DNA from: Actinokineospora enzanensis DSM 44649
GTDB taxonomy: Bacteria > Actinomycetota > Actinomycetes > Mycobacteriales > Pseudonocardiaceae
Length of the DNA: 64,000 nt
Assembly (NCBI RefSeq): GCF_000374445.1
Contig: NZ_KB894409.1
Span: 170,674 to 234,673, forward strand
Direction: 5' to 3'
Notes under the pieces: model-generated
What the model was told of the DNA's origin: nothing
The model's input: only the letters and a program-made list of their open reading frames with translations
Databases searched by the model: none
Made by a program: the position numbers and the translations under genes
Shown here: in pieces, positions 57,636 through 64,000 of the stretch
Numbering within the stretch: position 1 is the first letter of the stretch
Layout of the letters: every line of letters starts with the position of its first letter

Positions 57636-58895
57636 GTGAACGAAAACAACCCGACGGTGTCGTTCGACCGGATGCGCAACATGCTCACGCGCGCGGCCGA
57701 GATTCGTGAGAGCGAACAGCAGCAGATCTTCGACGCCCTGGACGAGATCCACGCGCGACTGTCGCCGCTGGAGTCCATCGGGTCGGTGCGCAAGCGGCTG
57801 TCCGAGATGCCCGACCGCACCGAGGTGAGCGTGCTCGCCGAGCGGCTGGACGAGGCGATGGGCAAGCTGGAGGCGCAGGACACCGCGATCGCGGCGATCG
57901 GGCGCGCGGTGGAGAGCATCGTGGACAAGCTCGCCACCCCGTTCGCGCAGCTCGACGGTCGGCTGGACGGGGTCGCGGGGCGGTTCGAGGGGGTCGCGGG
58001 CCGGATGGACGGCTTGGAGGACAAGCTCGCCAACATCCACCGCCGGATCGACGAGCTGGACCACCACCTGGACAAGCAGGACGGCAGGCTGGAGCAGGTG
58101 CCCGGCGCGGTGCAGGGCCCGGTGCGCGAGCGCATCGAGATCCTGGAGACCGCGCTGCGCGGCCGTCTGGACGAGGTCGACGAGGGCGTGCACGAGCACC
58201 TCGACGGCACCAAGGACGCGCTGGCCCGCGCGGTCGGCGAGCAGGGCGACGCGGTGCGCGGCGCGGTGGCCGAGTCGACGAACGCGCTGCAGGGCCGGTT
58301 CACCGAGACCTCGGACGCGCTGCACGGCAAGCACGACGCGGCCGCGCAGGTGCTGTCCGGCATCCGGGACGCGGTGGGCGAGTCGCGCTCGGCGGTGCAC
58401 GGCAAGCTGGACGAGGCGACCGGCGCGCTGCAGGACGCGCTCCGCGAGACCAAGGAGACGGTGGACGCCAGCGACCGCCTGGAGTCGCTGGCCCAGCGGC
58501 TGGAGAAGGTCACCGCGCGCCTGGACGAGATGGCCACCCGGCTGGACACCGTCGAGGACGGTTTCACCGCGCGACTGGGCGATCTGGGCGGCGCGATCGA
58601 GCGCGGCCTGAGCAAGGTCGAGGGCACGCTGTCGCACCGCCCGGACTCGGACTCGGTGGAGACCCTGGTGCGCCGCAGCAACGACGAGTCGGTCCGCCGC
58701 ATCGGCGGTCACCTGGACGAGGCCATGGCCACCTTCGCCGAACTGATGCTCGGCGGCGGTCAGCCCACCCCGCCGCCGCCCACCACGCTGCCCCGCCAGG
58801 GCAACCGCCGCCGTACCAACGGCAAGGGCCCGAAGGCCGCCGACAAGGTCCGCGACGAGAACGCCGAGGACAACGACATCGCCGCGGGCGCCTGA
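57636..58895 (+). CDS. Long coiled-coil (apolipoprotein-like) protein
   Basis: A 419-residue protein, nearly all amphipathic helix from about 15 to 360 with 11/22-residue-like repeats (LDGRLDGVAGRFEGVAGRMDG; ALQGRFTETSDALHGKHDAA), similar to apolipoprotein or methyl-accepting coiled coils. A Pro-rich then basic end follows (QPTPPPPTTLPRQGNRRRTNGKG), which could bind nucleic acid or membrane. GTG 57636 is preferred over ATG 57540 because the sequence between them has non-coding codon character and a TAGGCT -10 candidate. Function unknown. Confidence 0.75.
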   Translation: MNENNPTVSFDRMRNMLTRAAEIRESEQQQIFDALDEIHARLSPLESIGSVRKRLSEMPDRTEVSVLAERLDEAMGKLEAQDTAIAAIGRAVESIVDKLATPFAQLDGRLDGVAGRFEGVAGRMDGLEDKLANIHRRIDELDHHLDKQDGRLEQVPGAVQGPVRERIEILETALRGRLDEVDEGVHEHLDGTKDALARAVGEQGDAVRGAVAESTNALQGRFTETSDALHGKHDAAAQVLSGIRDAVGESRSAVHGKLDEATGALQDALRETKETVDASDRLESLAQRLEKVTARLDEMATRLDTVEDGFTARLGDLGGAIERGLSKVEGTLSHRPDSDSVETLVRRSNDESVRRIGGHLDEAMATFAELMLGGGQPTPPPPTTLPRQGNRRRTNGKGPKAADKVRDENAEDNDIAAGA

Positions 58896-58956
58896 CCCCT
58901 TCCCGAGAACGCCACCGGACGCGCGCGGACCAGGCCGACGCCCGCGTCCGGTGACC

Positions 58957-58998
58957 GCCGACGAGGCCACCCATACCCGGGTGGCCTCGTCGGCTTTT
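58957..58998 (+). terminator. Rho-independent terminator
   Basis: A perfect 16-bp stem (58957-58972 with 58979-58994), a 6-base loop and TTTT after it. It ends the coiled-coil gene transcript. Confidence 0.93.
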
Positions 58999-59053
58999 CC
59001 GGGTGATTTCCCTTCCCCGTCCGGGTCACGCCCGCTGTTTCCCCAGCTCGCCG

Positions 59054-59165
59054 TTATCCACAACCCCCGAATCCATCCACAGCCCGTTCGCCCCTCTTCG
59101 AACGACCCCCCCCGACCTCGATACGATGGCTCGGGGTCGTCCCCCCGGGAGTGGTGGGGGCTGCG
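59054..59165 (+). repeat. Dispersed intergenic element, copy 3
   Basis: TTATCCACA (59054-59062) and a weaker CCATCCACA (59073-59081) are followed by TACGATGG at 59122, 68 bases after the first box. Then come CCCCCCGGGAGTGG and GTGGGGGCTGCGTAGGGGC, which match copy 2 with one base of difference. It fills most of the gap 58999-59306 before the convergent MFS gene. Confidence 0.65.
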
Positions 59166-59306
59166 TAGGGGCGGGTTTCGGCTCGCCGATCAGGCGCATT
59201 CGTTCGGTGCGACAGCTTCAGGCGAGTTGCCCACAGGTCATCGAGTTCATCCACCAAAAACGACGCCACCCGGCGGGCCGGGTGGCGTCGTGGGCTTGGG
59301 CGAGGG

Positions 59307-60815
59307 TCAGGCGAGGGCGGGTTCGGCCTCGACGGCGGGTTCCTCGGCCGCGGGGGCCGGGGCGGGCAGGTGGCGGAGGGCGCGGTAGGCGACCAGGGCC
59401 AGGACGGCGGCGATGACGGCGGCTGCGGTGGCGGTGATGGTCATGCCGTGGGTGAAGGCCGCCCGGCCCGCCGCGATGATCGTGGGGTCACCGGTGGCGA
59501 TGGCGGCGCCGAGGGTGTCGGGGGCGGACTGGGTGGTGTCGGCCATGTCGGAGCGGTAGATGGCCGCGCCGATGGTGCCCAGGATGGCCATGCCGAGGGC
59601 GCCGCCGAGCTCGCTGCCGGTCTCCGAGACGGCGGAGGCGGCGCCCGCGTGTTCGGCCGGGGCGGCGGAGAGCATCAGGTCCGAGGTCAGTGAGGTGGTG
59701 ACCAGGACACCCGCGCCGACGCCACCGGCGCCGAGGAGGACGAGCCAGATCGACGAGTCCGGGGTCAGCTGGGTGAGTTCGGCGAACGACACCGTGAGGA
59801 TGACCAGGCCCGCGGTGACCAGGACGGCCGGGCGGACCTTGGCGGCCAGGATGCTGGACACCGTCATCGCGATGGCGATCAGCGGCATGGCGGCCAGCGA
59901 CCACAGGGCGGCGGTGAAGGGGCGGAGGCCGAGGACGAGCTGCATGTACTGGGTGGTGAAGAAGGTCGAGCCGACGAAGCAGAACATCGCGACCACGTTG
60001 ACCGTCACCGCGCCGCCGAAGGCCCGGACGCGGAACAGGGCGACGTCGAACAGCGGCGAGGCGCCGGTGCGCTGGCGGTGCACGAAGACGGCGGCGAGCA
60101 CCAGGCCGATGACGACGGCGGCGACGGGCAGCGGCTGGAAGCCGTCGACCGCGATCTGCTTGATGCCGTAGATCACCGCGAGCACCGCGACCAGGGAGAG
60201 CAGCGCGCCGGAGAAGTCGAAGCGGCCGGGCTTGGCGGCGCGGTACTCGGGCAGCAGGATCGGGCCGAGGATGAGCAGCAGGGCCATGGCGGGCACGTTG
60301 ATCAGGAACGCCGAGCCCCACCAGAAGTGGTCGAGCAGGAAGCCACCGACGATCGGGCCGATGGTGGCGCCCAGGGTGAGGCCGCCGGTCCACACCGCGA
60401 TGGCGGTCTTGCGCTGGCCGTCGTTCTGGAACATGGTGCGGATCAGCGACAGCGTGGACGGCATCAGGGTGGAGCCCGCGATGCCGAGCAGGCCGCGGGT
60501 GATGATCAGCAGCTCCGGGGTGCCGGAGTAGGCGGCAACGACCGAGGCGACGCCGAACGCGGCGGCGCCGATGAGCAGTAGCTTGCGGCGGCCGATGCGG
60601 TCGCCGAGGGCGCCCATGGTGATCAGCAGCCCGGCCAGGGCGAAGCTGTAGCTGTCCATGATCCAGAGCTGCTGTACGCCGGTGGGCGCCAGGTCGGCGC
60701 TGATGAACGGCAGGGCGAAGAACAGCACGCTGACGTCCATGGAGATGAGCAGGCAGGGCAGCACGAGGACGGCCAGGCCGATCCATTCCCTGCGTCCGGC
60801 TTGTGCGGTGGCCAT
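59307..60815 (-). CDS. MFS drug exporter, DHA2 (14-helix) family
   Basis: A 502-residue exporter with about 14 membrane helices. Motif A is LGDRIGRRKLLLIG; motif C lies in GATIGPIVGGFLL; other family blocks are WIMDSYSFALAGLL and TLMPSTLSLIRTMF. It should pump a drug or natural product out using the proton gradient. It is divergent from a TetR regulator, with two matched operators between them, so expression is probably induced by its substrate. Confidence 0.93.
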   Translation of the reverse strand: MATAQAGRREWIGLAVLVLPCLLISMDVSVLFFALPFISADLAPTGVQQLWIMDSYSFALAGLLITMGALGDRIGRRKLLLIGAAAFGVASVVAAYSGTPELLIITRGLLGIAGSTLMPSTLSLIRTMFQNDGQRKTAIAVWTGGLTLGATIGPIVGGFLLDHFWWGSAFLINVPAMALLLILGPILLPEYRAAKPGRFDFSGALLSLVAVLAVIYGIKQIAVDGFQPLPVAAVVIGLVLAAVFVHRQRTGASPLFDVALFRVRAFGGAVTVNVVAMFCFVGSTFFTTQYMQLVLGLRPFTAALWSLAAMPLIAIAMTVSSILAAKVRPAVLVTAGLVILTVSFAELTQLTPDSSIWLVLLGAGGVGAGVLVTTSLTSDLMLSAAPAEHAGAASAVSETGSELGGALGMAILGTIGAAIYRSDMADTTQSAPDTLGAAIATGDPTIIAAGRAAFTHGMTITATAAAVIAAVLALVAYRALRHLPAPAPAAEEPAVEAEPALA

Positions 60816-60833
60816 GACCTCGTCCTCTCGTTA

Positions 60834-60873
60834 CTGCGTATCTCATACGCGCTACTGCTTATGCTATACGCAG
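60834..60873. promoter_or_regulatory. Two tandem TetR operators between exporter and regulator
   Basis: Site 1 is CTGCGTAT-CTC-ATACGCGC (60834-60852) and site 2 is CTGCTTAT-GCT-ATACGCAG (60855-60873). Both fit the consensus CTGCGTAT-n3-ATACGCAG, with one mismatch in site 2. The centres are 21 bp apart, two helical turns, fitting two dimers on one face. Confidence 0.85.
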
Positions 60874-60926
60874 AAGTATGCTGGTCGTCAACCCCAGTTC
60901 CGCCGAAAGCGAGGCACCCGACCACC

Positions 60927-61658
60927 ATGGACACCGACAGCGGCCTGCCAGCGAGCCTGGAATCGGCCTGGGGCCTGCGGGAACGCCCCTCCCGAGGCCC
61001 CAAGCGGGCGCTCAGCCTTGAGCGGATCGTGAAAGCAGGGGTGGCGGTCGCCGACCAGGACGGCCTGGACGCGGTCTCGATGAGCCGGGTGGCCACCGAG
61101 CTGGGCACCAGCGCGATGTCGCTGTACCGGTACGTCAAGGCGAAGGACGAGCTGCTGACCCTGATGACCGACGCGGTCTACGCCGACCTGGACACCGCGT
61201 CCGTCACCGGCGAGGACTGGCGCGCGGACCTGTCGGCCCTGGCCTGGCGCAGTCTGGAGGCGCTGCGGGCGCACGCCTGGGTGGTCCGCATCCCGATCGC
61301 CGGGCCGCCGCTGACCCCGCACCAGCTGCGGTGGATGGAGGCCGGGCTGCGTGCGCTGCGCGGGACGCCGCTGGACGCCGAGGAGAAGATGTCGACGATG
61401 CTGCTGATCAGCGGGCTGGTCCGGAACGAGGGCACGTTGGCGGTGGACCTGGGGCGCCTGGAACCGGATCCCGAGGAGATCATGCCGCAGTACAAGGACA
61501 TGCTGCTCAAGATCCTGCATCCGGCGGAGTTCCCGGAGCTGATCTCGATCGTGGCGTCCGGGATGATGGACAAGGACGACGGGGAGGATGACACGTTCCA
61601 GTGGTCGTTGGAGCGGGTGTTGGACGGGGTTGCCGCGCTTATCTCCTCGAAGGAGTAG
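60927..61658 (+). CDS. TetR-family regulator of the MFS exporter
   Basis: A 243-residue regulator with a helix-turn-helix at about 33-80 (LSLERIVKAGVAVADQDGLD then VATELGTSAMSLYRYVKAKDELL) and a TetR_C_1-type ligand domain (LTPHQLRWMEAGLRALRGTPL). The region before the helix-turn-helix is longer than usual (32 residues). ATG 60927 has only weak ribosome-site sequence. It is divergent from the exporter. Confidence 0.88.
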   Translation: MDTDSGLPASLESAWGLRERPSRGPKRALSLERIVKAGVAVADQDGLDAVSMSRVATELGTSAMSLYRYVKAKDELLTLMTDAVYADLDTASVTGEDWRADLSALAWRSLEALRAHAWVVRIPIAGPPLTPHQLRWMEAGLRALRGTPLDAEEKMSTMLLISGLVRNEGTLAVDLGRLEPDPEEIMPQYKDMLLKILHPAEFPELISIVASGMMDKDDGEDDTFQWSLERVLDGVAALISSKE

Positions 61659-61726
61659 GCGTGGTTTCTGTTGTCCGGACAGGGTTTCCGGGTTTGCGGT
61701 CTCTCGGTGTACGCGGGGAACCGTGT

Positions 61727-61830
61727 CTGTCCACAACCGGGTCGACTTGTCCACAGTTCTCGACCGGGGGATATTGACAGCGGCCAAGATCGCTTAGTTT
61801 GTCTTCCAGTGGGCCCGCCCCCTGGTTGGG
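61727..61830 (+). repeat. Dispersed intergenic element, copy 4
   Basis: Two DnaA-box-like 9-mers, CTGTCCACA (61727) and TTGTCCACA (61747), 20 bases apart, are followed by CGGGGGATATTGACA (ending 61779) and TAGTTT (61795), 68 bases after the first box. A GC hairpin of GCCCGCCCC/GGGCGGGGC type follows (near 61811-61836). The block CGGGGGATATTGACA is shared exactly with copy 5. Confidence 0.65.
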
Positions 61831-61885
61831 CGGGGCCTGCTTTCGGTGGGTTTGCTGTGGCGGGGCTGGTATCTGCTGCCGTTGG

Positions 61886-62725
61886 TTAGAGGCGTGTCGC
61901 GGTGCGGACGAGGTCGGCGACGGCTTTGGATCTGCTGTGTGGGGGCCAGGCGATGACGGTCGTGACAGGCGGTGCGTCCGGCACGGGCACTGTCGCGTGG
62001 TCGTCGCGCAGGTGGGCGCGGAGGGACTCGGGCACGACCGCGCAGGCACGTCCGAGCGCGATCAGCTGGAACAGCTGGGTGTGGTCGCGCACCTGTGGGC
62101 CGGGTCCGTCCGGATAGCTGCCGTCCCGTCGCGGCCAGCGGGGTAGGGGCAGGTCCGTGCGAGTGGTGACCTCGGCCATCGACATGTGGGATCGGTCTGC
62201 CGAGAGGTGCCCGGCGGGCAGGACCACGACCTGCTGTTCCGTGTACAGGTCCTCGGTGTCGAGTCCGGCCGTCGTGTCGAAGGGCCGTTGGAGCAGGGCG
62301 ACGTCGGCGCGTCCGTCGCGCAGCAGCCTTTCCTGCTCGCCGGGTCCGCACAGCAGGACCTCGACGGCGACCGCGCCGGGCTCGGCGGCGTAGGCGGCCA
62401 GCAGCTTCGACAACAGTTCGCCTGCCGCTCCGGCTTTCGTGGCCAGCACGACACCGGGCTGTTCGGCGGCCGCGCGGCGGGTGCGGCGCTCGGCGGCCTC
62501 GACCGCGTCGAGCGCGACCCGGGCCTCCCGCAGAAGCACCATTCCGGCCTCGGTCAACGCGACCGCGCGAGCAGTGCGGTGCAACAGGACCACGCCGAGC
62601 CGCCGCTCAAGCTGCTGGATCGCCCGCGACAGCGGTGGTTGCGCCATGGCGAGCCGCTGCGCCGCCCGCCCGAAGTGCAGCTCCTCCGCGATGGCTACGA
62701 AGTACCGAAGCTCCCGCGTCTCCAC
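61886..62725 (-). CDS. LysR-family transcriptional regulator
   Basis: A 279-residue LysR regulator: helix-turn-helix at about 1-58 (ELRYFVAIAEELHFGRAAQRL, then QPPLSRAIQQLERRLG) and a periplasmic-binding-like effector domain. TACGAT lies 6 bases before GTG 62725, a leaderless start. It is divergent from the short-chain dehydrogenase gene, the usual layout of a LysR regulator and its target. Confidence 0.9.
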   Translation of the reverse strand: METRELRYFVAIAEELHFGRAAQRLAMAQPPLSRAIQQLERRLGVVLLHRTARAVALTEAGMVLLREARVALDAVEAAERRTRRAAAEQPGVVLATKAGAAGELLSKLLAAYAAEPGAVAVEVLLCGPGEQERLLRDGRADVALLQRPFDTTAGLDTEDLYTEQQVVVLPAGHLSADRSHMSMAEVTTRTDLPLPRWPRRDGSYPDGPGPQVRDHTQLFQLIALGRACAVVPESLRAHLRDDHATVPVPDAPPVTTVIAWPPHSRSKAVADLVRTATRL

Positions 62726-62830
62726 CGCGTCATCGTATCCGGCGCTGACCAGTACCGATACCCGTGCGGTATCGCCGCCCACCCAGTCGGTCTTGGACGT
62801 GTCACCCGGGTCCGCACCACGCTTGACGGC

Positions 62831-63556
62831 ATGGGTGGACCAACGATCGCGCTGGTGACCGGTGCGAACAAAGGAATCGGATACGAGATCGCGGCGGGCC
62901 TGGGCGCGCTCGGCTGGCGGATCGGCGTGGGCGCGCGGGATCGACAGCGCCGCGACACCGCGGTCGCGAAGCTGCGCGCGGCCGGGACCGACGCGTTCGG
63001 CGTCCCGCTCGACGTGGCGGACGACGCGAGTGTGGCCGCCGCGGCCGAGCTGGTCGCCGAGCACGCGGGCGGGCTGGATGTCCTGGTCAACAACGCCGCG
63101 ATCACCGGCGGTATGCCGCAGACGCCCAGCAGGGTCGATCCCGCGACCGTGCGAGTCGTGGTGGAGACCAACGTGATCGGGGTCATCCGGGTCACCAACG
63201 CGATGCTGCCCATGCTGCGCGGTTCGGCATCGCCGCGGGTCGTGAACATGTCCAGCAGCGTCGGCTCGCTCGCCCTGCAGACCACACCCGACATCGACAT
63301 GGGCCCGGTTCCCGCCGCGTACCTGGCGTCCAAGACGTTCCTCAACGCCGTCACCGTCCAGTACGCCAAGGAGCTGGGCGACGCTGGCATCCTGGTCAAC
63401 TCCGGCTGCCCCGGCTTCACCGCCACCGACCTCAACGGCTTCCAGGGCGTCCGCACTCCGCAGCAGGGCGCGGCGATCGCGATCCACCTCGCCACCCTGC
63501 CCGACGACGGACCGACCGGCGGGTTCTTCGACGACGCCGGAACCGTGCCCTGGTGA
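62831..63556 (+). CDS. Short-chain dehydrogenase/reductase
   Basis: A 241-residue classical SDR: cofactor motif VTGANKGIGYEIA, structural NNAAI, catalytic Ser in VVNMSSSVGSL and catalytic Tyr and Lys in YLASKTFLN. The gap between the Ser and Tyr motifs is longer than typical (carbonyl-reductase-like form). It reduces a carbonyl with NAD(P)H; the substrate is unknown. Likely controlled by the divergent LysR gene. Confidence 0.92.
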   Translation: MGGPTIALVTGANKGIGYEIAAGLGALGWRIGVGARDRQRRDTAVAKLRAAGTDAFGVPLDVADDASVAAAAELVAEHAGGLDVLVNNAAITGGMPQTPSRVDPATVRVVVETNVIGVIRVTNAMLPMLRGSASPRVVNMSSSVGSLALQTTPDIDMGPVPAAYLASKTFLNAVTVQYAKELGDAGILVNSGCPGFTATDLNGFQGVRTPQQGAAIAIHLATLPDDGPTGGFFDDAGTVPW

Positions 63557-63600
63557 CCGGCGGCGGTGTCGCGGTCGTGCTCGTCGCGCGGGCGGTGGAG

Positions 63601-63715
63601 TTGTCCACAACCCCGCCGATTCATCCACAGCTCACGGTCGGGGGATATTGACAACGAGCCGGGCCACCTAGGGTTCCACGTATAGGGCGGGTAAGCCCCC
63701 CGGGAGGGAGCAGGG
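63601..63715 (+). repeat. Dispersed intergenic element, copy 5, next to an IS end
   Basis: TTGTCCACA (63601) and TCATCCACA (63621) are 20 bases apart, followed by the CGGGGGATATTGACA block shared with copy 4 and TAGGGT at 63669, again 68 bases after the first box. GCCCCCCGGGAGGGAGC follows (about 63695-63711), after which sequence changes to the ISAs1 element. Confidence 0.65.
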
Positions 63716-63734
63716 GGTCGGCAAAGTCGTTTTG

Positions 63735-64000
63735 TTAGTGGGTGGGGATTCCGAGCAGTGTGAGTGGTCGGTGTGGGTTGCGGCTCATGTGGCGTAGGCC
63801 TTGGGCGATGTTGTTCCATCCGTGGTGGCGCAGGGTGTTGATGGCGAGGTTGCGGAGGCTGGCCATGACGCGGGGTGCGTTGCCGGTGCGGACGTGGGAT
63901 GCGTCTTCGGTGTAGGTGACGTCGCGGACCCAGTGGAGTCGGTTTTCGATGTGCCAGTGGTTGCGGATGTAGGTGGCGACCCTGGTGGGGTGTGCGTGTT
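63735..64000 (-). mobile_element. ISAs1-family transposase, C-terminal part (runs off the window)
   Basis: The minus strand encodes at least 87 residues of an ISAs1-family transposase ending at the TAA at 63735: HAHPTRVATYIRNHWHIENR, LHWVRDVTYTEDASHVRTG, APRVMASLRNLAINTLR and a final LTLLGIPTH. These blocks include the conserved IENRLHW..D of the DDE domain end. The IS end is likely within 63711-63730 (CAGGGGGTCGGC or just after). The frame is undamaged as far as seen, so the element may be active. The other end lies beyond the window. Confidence 0.9.

Noticed and set aside
59054..63629. DnaA-box-like sequences as a replication origin
   Set aside because: Only one or two boxes per site, spread over 60 kb, with no dnaA/dnaN genes or AT-rich unwinding region.

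Overview
The window is about 64 kb of very GC-rich DNA with dense genes, many GTG starts and 1-4 base ATGA/GTGA overlaps. It looks like the chromosome of a filamentous or mycolate-related actinomycete, most plausibly Pseudonocardiales (Saccharothrix/Actinokineospora/Amycolatopsis-like). This placement is inferred from gene content. Several genes match a block I know from Mycobacterium tuberculosis (maf, accA3, glpD, lpdA and its gamma-glutamylcyclotransferase neighbour, amiB-type amidohydrolase, deoD/punA, pmmB, upp, add), but here the order is shuffled and interrupted by other genes.

Layout. 1-2.3 kb: end of a DHA2-type exporter and a secreted S15/CocE-type hydrolase. 2.7-9 kb: dicarboxylate symporter, Maf, two DUF1707 membrane proteins and the biotin-carboxylase/BCCP subunit of an acyl-CoA carboxylase. 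9-15.4 kb: acetyltransferase, a coupled pair resembling ESX/PPE substrates, a secreted AMIN-like protein, GGCT-like protein, LpdA, a 50-residue zinc-ribbon protein and a DUF4190 protein. 15.5-19.8 kb: glycerol regulon (glpK, glpF, glpD). 19.9-26.7 kb: M20 amidohydrolase, small membrane protein and the mutA-mutB-meaB operon for methylmalonyl-CoA, which joins functionally to the carboxylase. 26.8-28.5 kb: transmembrane Ser/Thr kinase. 28.7-34.7 kb: MerR regulator divergent from a run of membrane protein, ABA4-like protein, purine nucleoside phosphorylase, phosphohexomutase and flavodoxin-like protein, then an AraC regulator. 35-38 kb: a decayed gene, an FG-GAP repeat secreted protein and an I36 inhibitor-like protein. 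38-41.2 kb: merR-AKR-AKR operon and a ribbon-helix-helix/Fic-like toxin-antitoxin pair. 41.2-48.1 kb: TetR, upp, DUF1707/LiaF-like protein, TetR with DUF4386 target, deoC and two aldehyde dehydrogenases. 48.2-51.6 kb: AraC, a secreted intradiol dioxygenase with a carbohydrate/lignin-binding domain, and a PanA-Fic toxin-antitoxin pair. 51.7-55.6 kb: WXG-like, NlpC/P60 and two YbaB-like genes, then a large acidic protein. 56.3-63.6 kb: adenosine deaminase, coiled-coil protein, TetR/MFS pair, LysR/SDR pair. The window ends inside an ISAs1-family transposase.

Nucleoside salvage is spread over the window: punA, pmmB, upp, deoC (with an aldehyde dehydrogenase that could oxidise the acetaldehyde) and add.

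The most unusual signal outside genes is a family of five intergenic elements. Each has one or two DnaA-box-like 9-mers, a -10-like hexamer at a fixed distance (59 or 68 bases), and in most copies a C/G-rich hairpin-like tail. They lie near 2.6, 44.8, 59.1, 61.8 and 63.6 kb and all point into gaps between converging genes. A second general signal is that many genes have a TANNNT hexamer 6-8 bases before the start codon, the layout of leaderless transcripts. I used this to choose several starts. No tRNA, rRNA or CRISPR array was recognised.
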